Shown one piece after another: positions 26,538 to 34,362 of a DNA stretch of 64,000 nucleotides; the stretch's first letter is position 1; each line of letters opens with the position of its first letter. The notes under the pieces were generated by a model. That model searched no databases, was not told the DNA's origin, and was given only the letters and a program-made list of their open reading frames with translations. The DNA is from Elusimicrobiaceae bacterium (lineage in GTDB: Bacteria; Elusimicrobiota; Elusimicrobia; Elusimicrobiales; Elusimicrobiaceae). Both the position numbers and the translations under genes were made by a program. The stretch lies in the NCBI GenBank assembly GCA_017525025.1, contig JAFXUJ010000010.1:1-64000 (forward strand). The letters are read 5' to 3'.

Positions 26538-26557
26538 ATAATAAAGGGTTATATATT

Positions 26558-27730
26558 ATGAGAAAAAATTTATACCTATTATCTATTTTTGTGTTGTTTA
26601 CCGTTGTCCCCCTCCGGGCACAAACCGGCAATGCGCTTGTGCCTGCCGGAAAAAGCCTTGCCGCAGGCGTTCGAGCAACGTCTCGTTTACCCGCTGCCGG
26701 ACAAGCTACGCTTGTTTCTACGGAAAAAGTTACTCACTCCGCAGCTAACGCACAACGTGGCGCAAAAGCAGCGGCGGACATGGCTGCCGGCCACCCTCAC
26801 ACATCCGTCGGATCGGCTCCGTCTGCCAATACTTTCAACCCGGGTAACGGGAATTCTGCTTTAAATACGGCCCGTATCCAACCGCCATCCTCCATGCCGA
26901 AAATTGATTTTCCTGCCCAAGCGGCCCCAAATTTCAGGCCGGCACAATGGGCACAAGATTTAATTACACCGGACACACCGGTCCAAATTGCCACAACGCT
27001 CAAATTGCTGGCTACGCATTGGAACCACATCCGTGTCTCTAAATCCAAATTTACCGAAGAACAACTGGCCCGGGTAGACGAAGCCGAAAAATACTTTTTA
27101 AGTTTAACACCCGAACAAGCCAACGATATCAACGTTATTTCTTCCGCCGAATTCCGGGGGAATGCCATGGTACTCCGCTCACCCACAGCTACTCAGTATG
27201 GTTATTTTTTTACGGGGTACCGCCTTCAAGAGGAATACATGAATCGTGTTCCTAATGAATCAGGATATATCCCCGTCTATATTGGTGAACCCAAAAACGG
27301 ATTTGGCAGGTGGGATATGCGCTCCTTAATACCATCCCCCAACAAAACCAACCGCCCGATTTTTGTACAACTGGATATCCATGGAGGAATCAATTCGTTG
27401 GAAAGATTTCATGCCGGGATCAATATCTCCCGCACGATATCTACGGAAGAAATTGTACGCGCCATGCAAGACTTACGCCAACTGACCGGAGCCCCCGAAG
27501 TTAATCTTTTTGTAGACTCCTGTTGTACAGGTGGATTTTTAGATGAATTTGAAGCGTTGCCTTTATCCCAGCGCCAAGGTATCAATGTATTTGTTCCAAC
27601 GGGAGCCGGCCAATGTACCGCGCTATCAGCTACGGTCCATTATCGTACGCATACACCGGGAAACGACATTGCCAAGGACCTGGTAGAGAAAATGATTAGG
27701 CAAATCATAGAGGGACACATTATGCCTTAA
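26558..27730 (+). CDS. Exported caspase-like (clan CD) protein, ended by an in-frame stop
   Basis: The 390-residue product has a signal peptide (MRKNLYLLSIFVLF, cleavage after RAQ) and a low-complexity Ala/Pro/Ser linker to ~125. A C-terminal region has the clan CD signature: His275-Gly-Gly in QLDIHGG and Cys322 in FVDSCCTGG, each after a hydrophobic strand. That pattern marks caspase/legumain/gingipain-type cysteine peptidases; cleavage specificity is unknown. AAAGGG precedes the ATG. The TAA at 27728-27730 is followed in the same frame by 119 more sense codons (27731-28090), so the protein is either truncated by one nonsense change or extended by readthrough. Confidence 0.72.
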   Translation: MRKNLYLLSIFVLFTVVPLRAQTGNALVPAGKSLAAGVRATSRLPAAGQATLVSTEKVTHSAANAQRGAKAAADMAAGHPHTSVGSAPSANTFNPGNGNSALNTARIQPPSSMPKIDFPAQAAPNFRPAQWAQDLITPDTPVQIATTLKLLATHWNHIRVSKSKFTEEQLARVDEAEKYFLSLTPEQANDINVISSAEFRGNAMVLRSPTATQYGYFFTGYRLQEEYMNRVPNESGYIPVYIGEPKNGFGRWDMRSLIPSPNKTNRPIFVQLDIHGGINSLERFHAGINISRTISTEEIVRAMQDLRQLTGAPEVNLFVDSCCTGGFLDEFEALPLSQRQGINVFVPTGAGQCTALSATVHYRTHTPGNDIAKDLVEKMIRQIIEGHIMP

Positions 27731-28090
27731 GCCAATATTGCCGGGGAATCTTTTAATCCGCTGCAACTAGCCATTCAACAAGCCAATAAATCAGGGGACT
27801 ATCGTTTAGCCGACCTTTTGGGAAATACATTTAATTTGCAAAAGACCAAACGTCACGCACCGGGTTCTTCCCTCAGCAAGGATGAAAGCCTCCGCTACTT
27901 TATCGCCCGCGTGGCGTATGAAGAAGGGACGGCCCGGTTTGGCACCCTGTTTGAAGGAAGCGACTACTTCAAAAAGGCCATGCAAAACCTAAAAGACGCT
28001 TGGGCCGCACATTATAACATTCCCCCCGAAGAATGGATTTTTGAAGAAAGGTTTTTTGACGGAAGATTCGGTCATAAACCGCTTAAATAA
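27731..28090 (+). pseudogene. In-frame 3' continuation of the caspase-like gene
   Basis: Directly after the TAA at 27728 the same frame stays open for 119 codons (ANIAGESFNPLQ... to HKPLK) with normal-looking composition. An internal ATG at 27818 has no convincing Shine-Dalgarno. The simplest reading is the original C-terminus cut off by a single nonsense substitution or a sequencing error. Stop readthrough is the alternative. Confidence 0.7.
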
Positions 28091-28102
28091 GGGTTTTAGA
28101 AT

Positions 28103-28246
28103 ATGAACAAAAGGTTACATTTGTTATTTATATTCACATTCGTTACAGTTTTCCCGCTTTGGGCGCAAAACGGTAGTGGTATTATTCCAGCCACCACCTT
28201 ACTTGCGGGTTTTGATTACCAAATCAAGGTCCCTGCGTTACGTTAA
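28103..28246 (+). pseudogene. Remnant of a paralogous exported protein
   Basis: A 47-codon frame encodes a signal peptide (MNKRLHLLFIFTFVTVFPL, then WAQNGSG) resembling the N-terminus of the caspase-like protein at 26558: both have a basic start, a Phe/Leu-rich core and AQ at the cleavage site. It stops after 47 codons with no domain. It looks like the truncated head of a decayed tandem paralogue. Confidence 0.55.
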
Positions 28247-28265
28247 GGCAACTAAATAAATGGAT

Positions 28266-28718
28266 TTATTTTCCTTGTTTTGCCAAGTATTTCTCTAAAA
28301 TTCCGGCAGCACACTTTACTTTATCCGCACACGCGCGATGTTGGTAATAATCCGCGGTACGTTTGTCCGGCGTGGGAGAAGAAGGGCCCGGAGCTAACCC
28401 CAGCAGTTCCCGGCAAATAATAGAACCGTTTTCGTCCTTAAACTCTTTACACAGTTCTTGCACACGCGCGTAAAAAGCGGCCTTAGCAGCATGGTCTGTT
28501 GGGTCCTTAGGCGCATATTTTAACGATAGGGCCATACACATACCACTTACTGCCCCACACACTTCGCGTTGACGGCCCAGGCCGCCGCCAAAACAGGCCG
28601 ATACCGTGCGGGCCATATCCTGGCTCATACCCAGTTCATCCGCAAAAGCGCACAAAACAGCTTGCGCGCAATTATGTCCGTCCAGAAATAATTGTTTCGC
28701 TTTTTCTGCTTTACTCAT
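28266..28718 (-). CDS. C_GCAxxG_C_C family redox-type protein
   Basis: The 150-residue product has the family's spaced Cys set: NCAQAVLCAF near the start, SACFGGGLG, REVCGAVSGMC, then single Cys near ICRELLG and in the C-terminal RACADKVKCAAG. Members are small, probably metal- or redox-binding proteins of anaerobes with no established reaction. Start taken at ATG 28718: it lies 6 nt after an extended -10 (28725-28733) and has no Shine-Dalgarno, so a leaderless mRNA is likely; ATG 28724 is an alternative. Confidence 0.75.
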   Translation of the reverse strand: MSKAEKAKQLFLDGHNCAQAVLCAFADELGMSQDMARTVSACFGGGLGRQREVCGAVSGMCMALSLKYAPKDPTDHAAKAAFYARVQELCKEFKDENGSIICRELLGLAPGPSSPTPDKRTADYYQHRACADKVKCAAGILEKYLAKQGK

Positions 28719-28724
28719 GTTCAT

Positions 28725-28733
28725 ATCATACCA
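28725..28733 (-). promoter_or_regulatory. Extended -10 promoter, leaderless start
   Basis: On the minus strand TGG-TATGAT, 6 nt before ATG 28718. It starts just beyond the typA terminator. Confidence 0.5.
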
Positions 28734-28736
28734 TAA

Positions 28737-28762
28737 AAAACCCCGCACCTGGCGCGGGGTTT
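28737..28762 (-). terminator. Rho-independent terminator of typA
   Basis: On the minus strand AACCCCGC / GCGGGGTT stem followed by a run of T residues, three bases after the typA stop. Confidence 0.8.
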
Positions 28763-28765
28763 AAA

Positions 28766-30604
28766 TTATTCTTCTTCGGCTTCGTTGGCACGCTCGGTAC
28801 GTTTACGTACCAAGTGTGACAAAATCTTTTTACGTAGCCGAATAGAAGAAGGTGTAATTTCGGCCAGTTCGTCCGGCGCAATATATTCTACCGCCTGCTC
28901 CAAGCTCATCACCCGCGGCGGCGTAAGCACATAAGATTCATCACTGGCTTTGCTGCGCATATTACTTAAATGTTTTGCTTTACACGGGTTAACGACCAAA
29001 TCGTTAGAGCGGGAATTTTGCCCCACAATTTCTCCTGCGTACACTTTTACGCCGGGCCCTAAAAAGAGCTCGCCGTTATCTTCAAGCGCAAATAGCGCAT
29101 ACGGGGTAGTCTCGCCGTCTTCTTTGGCAATTAACACCCCGTTACGGCGTAAATCGGGCAAGTTTACTTTGGGATAATATCCGTGGAAACTGTGGTGCAT
29201 AATACCCGTACCGCGCGTATTAGTTAAGAATTCATTTTTAAAACCAATCAACGCGCGGGAAGGGATCAAGTATTCCAGCCTCAATCGTTCTTCCCCTTCG
29301 GAAACCATATTTTCCAGTTTGGCGGCACGAGTTCCTAAAGAAGTAAACACCGCCCCTTGATATTCCGAACGGATGTCCAAAATCAAATATTCCATCGGCT
29401 CTAAAATTTGACCGTTTTCTTCTTTATAGATTACTTCCGGCGAAGACACTGCCAATTCAAACCCTTCCCGGCGCATATTTTCAATAAGAATAGTCAAGTG
29501 TAGCTCTCCGCGTCCGTAAACTTTAAATTTCCCTTCGCCTTCCAGTTGTTCCACTTTGAGCCCAACGTTTGTTTGAGCTTCTTTTTCCAAGCGGTTTTTC
29601 AAGTGCCGGCTGGTAACAAATTTACCTTCTTTACCGGAGAACGGACTATCGTTAACCATAAAGTCCATAGACATCGTGGGTTCATCAATGGTAAGCGGCG
29701 GGAGTGCCTTTAATGCATCCGGACGACAAAGGGTATCCCCCACGTCTACACCTTCCAACCCGGCAATAGACACAATATCCCCCGCCTCGGCACTTTCTAC
29801 TTCCACCTTACCAAGCCCCAAAAACCGTTCAATCTTAGCGGCTTTGGCTTGTGTAACGGAACCGTCTTGGTGCATAAGTGCAACGGGCTGCCCTTTTGTA
29901 ATTTTTCCTGCCAAAATGCGGCCAATTCCCACGTGGCCCAAAAAGTTATTGTAGTCCAACATCGTTACCTGCATTTGAAGCGGCGCATCCGGCATGGCTT
30001 CCGGCGCGGGCACATGAGATAAAATAGTATCCAAAATCGGTGCAATATCTTTCCCTTTTTCTTCCATCTTATAACTGGCCCAACCGTCCCGCCCGGAAGC
30101 ATAAATAATCGGGAAGTCCAACTGGGCATCGGTCGCACCCAATTCCATGAACAAATTAAAAACTTCATCAATGACTTCGCTGGGACGTACATGGTCGCGG
30201 TCCATCTTATTGATCACTACAATCGGTTTTAAACCAAGTGCTAACGCCTTACGCAACACAAAACGCGTTTGCGGCATAGGCCCTTCTACCGCGTCTACCA
30301 TCAAAATGGCGCCGTCCACCATACGAAGCACCCGTTCCACCTCACTACCGAAATCGGCGTGGCCGGGCGTATCTACAATGTTAATGGTATGGCCCTTATA
30401 GCCGATAGAGGTACATTTAGCTAAAATGGTGATTCCGCGTTCGCGCTCCAAGGGATTGGAATCCAACACCGTATCTTGGGCTTGATCCTCTTTTACTTTA
30501 AATTCACCGGCAAATTTTAATAAGGCATCCACCACTGTGGTCTTGCCGTGGTCCACGTGAGCAATAATAGCTACATTACGTACATCTTGACGGGTATGAG
30601 TCAT
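28766..30604 (-). CDS. typA: Translational GTPase TypA/BipA
   Basis: The 612-residue product is a full-length TypA. It has G1 AHVDHGKT, switch-II region DTPGHADFGSEVERV, G4 NKMDRDH, then EF-G-like domains and the TypA-specific C-terminal region. The protein binds ribosomes and helps large-subunit assembly and stress growth. Start at ATG 30604 (AGGATT upstream, product begins MTHTRQDVRNVAIIAH). An in-frame start at 30667 would add 21 residues that no family member needs. A terminator-like hairpin lies in its leader at 30639-30660. Confidence 0.92.
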   Translation of the reverse strand: MTHTRQDVRNVAIIAHVDHGKTTVVDALLKFAGEFKVKEDQAQDTVLDSNPLERERGITILAKCTSIGYKGHTINIVDTPGHADFGSEVERVLRMVDGAILMVDAVEGPMPQTRFVLRKALALGLKPIVVINKMDRDHVRPSEVIDEVFNLFMELGATDAQLDFPIIYASGRDGWASYKMEEKGKDIAPILDTILSHVPAPEAMPDAPLQMQVTMLDYNNFLGHVGIGRILAGKITKGQPVALMHQDGSVTQAKAAKIERFLGLGKVEVESAEAGDIVSIAGLEGVDVGDTLCRPDALKALPPLTIDEPTMSMDFMVNDSPFSGKEGKFVTSRHLKNRLEKEAQTNVGLKVEQLEGEGKFKVYGRGELHLTILIENMRREGFELAVSSPEVIYKEENGQILEPMEYLILDIRSEYQGAVFTSLGTRAAKLENMVSEGEERLRLEYLIPSRALIGFKNEFLTNTRGTGIMHHSFHGYYPKVNLPDLRRNGVLIAKEDGETTPYALFALEDNGELFLGPGVKVYAGEIVGQNSRSNDLVVNPCKAKHLSNMRSKASDESYVLTPPRVMSLEQAVEYIAPDELAEITPSSIRLRKKILSHLVRKRTERANEAEEE

Positions 30605-30638
30605 AATCCTAGATTTTATTTCCTTACATAATTTCCAC

Positions 30639-30660
30639 AAAAAAGCCCGCTCACAGCGGG
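30639..30660 (-). terminator. Terminator-like hairpin in the typA leader
   Basis: On the minus strand CCCGCT-GTG-AGCGGG followed by CTTTTTTG, just upstream of typA. A second small hairpin (CGGCT/AGCCG type, 30670-30685) precedes it. It could attenuate typA transcription or end a short RNA started at about 30720-30770. Confidence 0.6.
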
Positions 30661-30770
30661 TAGGCACAAAGCCGGCTTCGCGGCTGGCACTTCACTTGTA
30701 GATTATTTATATTTTAGTATTTTTTGAGTAACTTTGCTTAAAAACCTATGATACAACTTTCCAAATTTTT

Positions 30771-30776
30771 TATAAT
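30771..30776 (+). promoter_or_regulatory. -10 box with leaderless start
   Basis: TATAAT is followed by 6 nt and the ATG at 30783; there is no Shine-Dalgarno. Confidence 0.55.
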
Positions 30777-30782
30777 AACGGT

Positions 30783-31412
30783 ATGGAACGATTATTGGAA
30801 ATGGTTGGCGTGTTGGCCATGTTATATGTGGCGTATGCCCTCACTTTAGGAAAATGGAATTACGATTCCCCCACCACCCGCGAAAAACGCAAAGAAGAGC
30901 TTAAACACGCGGGGTTGTCTTCGCAATTTTATTTTATGAATGCGGGAACGCTATTAGTTTTAGCACTAGCCAGTGCCGGTACGTTTACGTTTTATTGGTT
31001 GTACAAACAATGGCAATGCGTGCATACCGGGTTCAAACGCGCCGGGCGCATGACCTTGCACGGCAACGCTTTTTGGCGGGCCGTAGCCGGCATTTGGAGC
31101 TTTTTTGCCTTGGGAGAACTTATCAACCGCACGTGTGAATATACACACAAGGAAACTTCCTGGCCGGCTTTTTTATGGGGAACGGTATGGATCGTTGGAT
31201 TGGCTTTAATTCTTTCCCCGGCAGAATATATTTGGAAAATAATCGGCTATGTGCTTTTTTGCGTAACACCCGTTGTTTTTCAACGGCGTATTAACACGCT
31301 TACGCGCGAATATCTACCGCTCTTTCCGCGTGCCATAGAATTGGCCGCCACACTCATAGGAGCTATTTGTGCAGCGGCCATTTTCATGTTATTCAAATTC
31401 TATAACCGGTAA
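30783..31412 (+). CDS. Polytopic membrane protein of unknown function
   Basis: The 209-residue product has hydrophobic segments at about residues 5-22, 55-73, 95-110, 130-147, 151-167 and 185-203, so 5-6 membrane helices. A cytosolic loop with PTTREKRKEELKHAG lies between the first two. I recognise no family with confidence; it loosely recalls DUF4234/DUF898-type proteins. It is divergent from typA. Translation probably starts from a leaderless mRNA (-10 at 30771-30776). Confidence 0.65.
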   Translation: MERLLEMVGVLAMLYVAYALTLGKWNYDSPTTREKRKEELKHAGLSSQFYFMNAGTLLVLALASAGTFTFYWLYKQWQCVHTGFKRAGRMTLHGNAFWRAVAGIWSFFALGELINRTCEYTHKETSWPAFLWGTVWIVGLALILSPAEYIWKIIGYVLFCVTPVVFQRRINTLTREYLPLFPRAIELAATLIGAICAAAIFMLFKFYNR

Positions 31413-31424
31413 ATCAACGGCTCC

Positions 31425-32381
31425 TCATGGATTTACTTCTTTCAATACATCCAAAGAATTAAATAATATACCATCGCCGGCCTCTTTGCCATACAACACT
31501 CTTCCGGTATGCTCTTTATAAGAGATATAGACATTTGCCTTCCACCCGGCCCATAACCGTTGCGCCGTTTGGCTTTCCATGGAATAGCGGTCCCAACGGA
31601 TCCCATCCGTAGTGACTTCCAATTCTTTAGGGTTCGCCGGGTCGTCCACCCTAACAAGCACCCCGCGCCTGGCTAATATCTGCTCTTGGGTGAGGTCCAT
31701 CTCTCTCAACAACCGACGCAAGCCATTGTATTTGGTTGCCAAAGCTGTACCGCGGCTTTCCTGCAAACTAATCCAACCGCCTTGACGAAGATCCAACACG
31801 AATACATCCTTGGGATAGAGGGCATTTTTTTGCTGGGCCAACACAAAGAATCCTTTGCCGTCCCCGTGGTGACTTGCGGCAAACGCTTCAAACACAGCAT
31901 CCTGGGCCGTACCGCCATCTACCACCGGAACGTCTAAAAGTTCAACAACCGTCTCAAAATTCGGTACAAAATATCCTCGGAAAGATTTGTTGGGGTTAAA
32001 AGCGTCGCTTAACCAAACATCCCAATATTCTACGGGAACTTGGGCCTGATCTGCGTATTCTTTCAATTGTTGTGGGAAATTATAAAAATATCCCGGCAAA
32101 GATACTTGCTCAATTTTTTTAGATAACGAAGCAGGTAAAAGAATACGCTTAGATTTGTAAGGAATACTCGGAGACATTGTAGCAACTGCCGCGATAGAAG
32201 ACGGTTGGCCCAGCGGACGCACCGTTCGTAACACCTCAAATCCTGAGCGGGTATTACACATAATGCTGAGTTTCCTGCCAAATTGCCCGGCAGCTTTAGC
32301 CCCCTCTTCCAAAACCTGAGCGTGAGCGACCGATGTTACCAATAAGAAAACTGCCGCCAAACTTATTTTTCCCAAATTCAT
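31425..32381 (-). CDS. Exported protein of unknown function
   Basis: The 318-residue product has a signal peptide (MNLGKISLAAVFLLVTSVAH, cleavage after HAQ). The mature part is mixed alpha/beta with VELLDVPVVDGGTAQDAVFEAFAA and an aromatic C-terminus. No family recognised. AAGGAGG precedes the ATG. Its promoter (32423-32481) has the same unusual layout as four other exported-protein genes here, so it probably belongs to the same regulon. It converges on the membrane-protein gene at 30783. Confidence 0.7.
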   Translation of the reverse strand: MNLGKISLAAVFLLVTSVAHAQVLEEGAKAAGQFGRKLSIMCNTRSGFEVLRTVRPLGQPSSIAAVATMSPSIPYKSKRILLPASLSKKIEQVSLPGYFYNFPQQLKEYADQAQVPVEYWDVWLSDAFNPNKSFRGYFVPNFETVVELLDVPVVDGGTAQDAVFEAFAASHHGDGKGFFVLAQQKNALYPKDVFVLDLRQGGWISLQESRGTALATKYNGLRRLLREMDLTQEQILARRGVLVRVDDPANPKELEVTTDGIRWDRYSMESQTAQRLWAGWKANVYISYKEHTGRVLYGKEAGDGILFNSLDVLKEVNP

Positions 32382-32422
32382 AAAATAGTAACATCCTCCT
32401 TATTAAACGACTCTATAACTGT

Positions 32423-32481
32423 ATTATGTAAAAAAATTTACAAGCGTTGCAAGGGCCAAAAGGCCCAAGTTAGCTTGGGCC
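32423..32481 (-). promoter_or_regulatory. Shared exported-protein promoter, copy c
   Basis: On the minus strand GGCCCA, 8 bp, TGGGCC-TTTT-GGCCC (32453-32467), then -35 TTGCAA (32447-32452), 18 bp and CATAAT (32423-32428). The central GGGCC-TTTT-GGCCC is a perfect palindrome. The upstream half-site also forms a GGGCCCAAG/CTTGGGCC dyad. Confidence 0.6.
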
Positions 32482-32491
32482 CTTTCTCCTA

Positions 32492-32527
32492 TAAAAATGA
32501 GGGTTGAGCGGAAAGCTCAACCCTCAT
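32492..32527 (-). terminator. Terminator of the NifU-like/GGGtGRT operon
   Basis: On the minus strand a perfect 13-bp stem ATGAGGGTTGAGC / GCTCAACCCTCAT with a 5-nt loop, followed by TTTTTAT. Confidence 0.85.
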
Positions 32528-32545
32528 AAGGCATGAATTTGTATT

Positions 32546-33541
32546 TTACTTAGCTTGCGCAATGGCTACGGCTAATGCAACCGTCGCACCTACCATTGGG
32601 TTGTTACCCATACCGATCAAGCCCATCATTTCCACGTGAGCCGGTACAGAAGAAGAACCCGCAAATTGCGCATCACTGTGCATGCGGCCCATGGTGTCGG
32701 TCATACCGTAAGAGGCAGGGCCGGCGGCCATATTGTCCGGGTGTAAAGTGCGGCCTGTACCGCCTCCGGAGGCGACGGAGAAATATTTTTTACCGTTTTC
32801 GGTAGCCCACTTTTTATACGTACCGGCTACCGGGTGTTGAAAGCGGGTAGGATTGGTGGAGTTACCGGTAATGGAAACATCTACCCCTTCGTGGCGCATA
32901 ATGGCAACGCCTTCGTTTACATCATCGGCGCCGTAGCATTTTACTTTGGCGCGATCGCCATCAGAAAATGCTTTTTCGCTCACGATTTTCAACTCACCCG
33001 TTTTATAGTTATATTCGGTTTCCACGGAAGTGAAACCGTTAATGCGGGAAATAATGTACGCGGCATCCTTACCCAAGCCGTTTAAAATAACGCGCAAGGG
33101 CTCTTTGCGTACTTTGTTAGCGGTGCGGGCAATACCGATCGCCCCTTCCGCCGCCGCAAAACTTTCGTGTCCGGCCAAAAAGCAGAAACATTTGGTTTCT
33201 TCGCGAAGCAACATCGCACCCAAATTACCATGTCCCAAACCTACGGCACGTTGATCGGCTACGGAGCCGGGGATGCAAAAACTTTGCAACCCTACACCGA
33301 TTTGTTCGGCGGCTTCGGCAGCCGTTTTTACACCTTTCTTAAATGCAATCGCCGCACCGACTGTATAGGCCCAGACGGCATTTTCAAAAGCAATGGGCTG
33401 AATGCCTTTTACAATGGCTTCCACATCAACGCCTTTTTTGGTGCAGATTTCTTTGGCTTCTTCCAAAGACTTAATACCGTTTTCTTTGAGTACGGCATTG
33501 ATTTTATCAATTCTTCTTTCGTATCCTTCAAAAGTAATCAT
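32546..33541 (-). CDS. GGGtGRT family protein
   Basis: The 331-residue product carries the family-naming motif in FSVASGGGTGRTLHPDN, along with HGNLGAMLLREETKCFCFLAGHE and a Gly/Met-rich C-terminus (GLIGMGNNPMVGA). The family occurs mainly in anaerobes and has no assigned reaction. It lies 18 bp downstream of the NifU-like gene on the same strand with GGAGAA before its ATG. The pairing, and conserved Cys residues in both partners, suggest an iron-sulfur or redox role (inference). Confidence 0.85.
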   Translation of the reverse strand: MITFEGYERRIDKINAVLKENGIKSLEEAKEICTKKGVDVEAIVKGIQPIAFENAVWAYTVGAAIAFKKGVKTAAEAAEQIGVGLQSFCIPGSVADQRAVGLGHGNLGAMLLREETKCFCFLAGHESFAAAEGAIGIARTANKVRKEPLRVILNGLGKDAAYIISRINGFTSVETEYNYKTGELKIVSEKAFSDGDRAKVKCYGADDVNEGVAIMRHEGVDVSITGNSTNPTRFQHPVAGTYKKWATENGKKYFSVASGGGTGRTLHPDNMAAGPASYGMTDTMGRMHSDAQFAGSSSVPAHVEMMGLIGMGNNPMVGATVALAVAIAQAK

Positions 33542-33559
33542 ATCGTTTTCTCCTCGGGC

Positions 33560-34261
33560 TTACTCTTTGCGCGGGTCAATAACTTTAACGGCTTCGTCAA
33601 AGCGACCATATTTGCTGATGTTCTTTTCATAGGCCGTTTTGGGATCTTCGCCTTTCTTGATAGCGTCCATCATTTTGCCCAAGTTGACAAATTGATAACC
33701 AATGATTTCGTCGTTTTTGTCTAAACCGATCTTCAGCACATATCCTTCCGCCATTTCCAAATAACGCGGTCCTTTGGCTTCGGTACCATACATCGTGCCG
33801 ATTTGGCTGCGGTGGCCTTTACCCAAATCTTCCAAGCCGGCGCCGATAGCTAGTCCGTCGTCGGAAAAAGCACTTTGCGTACGACCGTAGACAATTTGCA
33901 AGAAAAGCTCGCGCATGGCAGTGTTAATAGCGTCGCAGACAAGGTCGGAATTTAACGCTTCTAATAACGTTTTGCCGGGCAAAATTTCCGCAGCCATCGC
34001 AGCGGAATGTGTCATGCCGGAGCAACCTAAGGTTTCCACCAAAGCTTCTTTAATAACACCGTTTTTAACGTTTAAGGAAAGTTTGCAGGCACCTTGTTGC
34101 GGGGCACACCAACCAATCCCGTGGGTAAAACCGCTCACGTCGGAAATTTGTTTGGATTTGACCCATTTTCCTTCTTCGGGAATCGGGGCCGGATCGTGCT
34201 TAGCGCCTTTGCAGACGCGGCACATATTCTGTACTTCTGTGGTACATTTTTCGCAGCTCAT
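33560..34261 (-). CDS. NifU-like iron-sulfur scaffold protein
   Basis: The 233-residue product has an N-terminal Cys cluster (MSCEKCTTEVQNMCRVCKG), then an IscU/NifU-N-like core with GWCAPQQGACKL, ETLGCSGMTHSAAMAAEI and LVCDAINTAMRE. The NifU-type Cys positions are present, so cluster assembly or transfer is plausible. It is first in a two-gene operon with the GGGtGRT protein. It is not a standard IscU: the length and the N-terminal Cys cluster set it apart. The client is unknown. Confidence 0.75.
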   Translation of the reverse strand: MSCEKCTTEVQNMCRVCKGAKHDPAPIPEEGKWVKSKQISDVSGFTHGIGWCAPQQGACKLSLNVKNGVIKEALVETLGCSGMTHSAAMAAEILPGKTLLEALNSDLVCDAINTAMRELFLQIVYGRTQSAFSDDGLAIGAGLEDLGKGHRSQIGTMYGTEAKGPRYLEMAEGYVLKIGLDKNDEIIGYQFVNLGKMMDAIKKGEDPKTAYEKNISKYGRFDEAVKVIDPRKE

Positions 34262-34362
34262 GAAAGTCTCCTATCTGAAAATAAATATCTTATATATTTT
34301 ACTAAAAATATCTGCTCTGCGTATCTCTGCCGCTTTTGCTACAATAAAAGAAGGAATTTTTT

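Noticed and set aside
30661-30720. tRNA or SRP RNA in the typA leader
   Set aside because: No cloverleaf, no TTCRA arm and no SRP GGAA/GCAGCC motifs.
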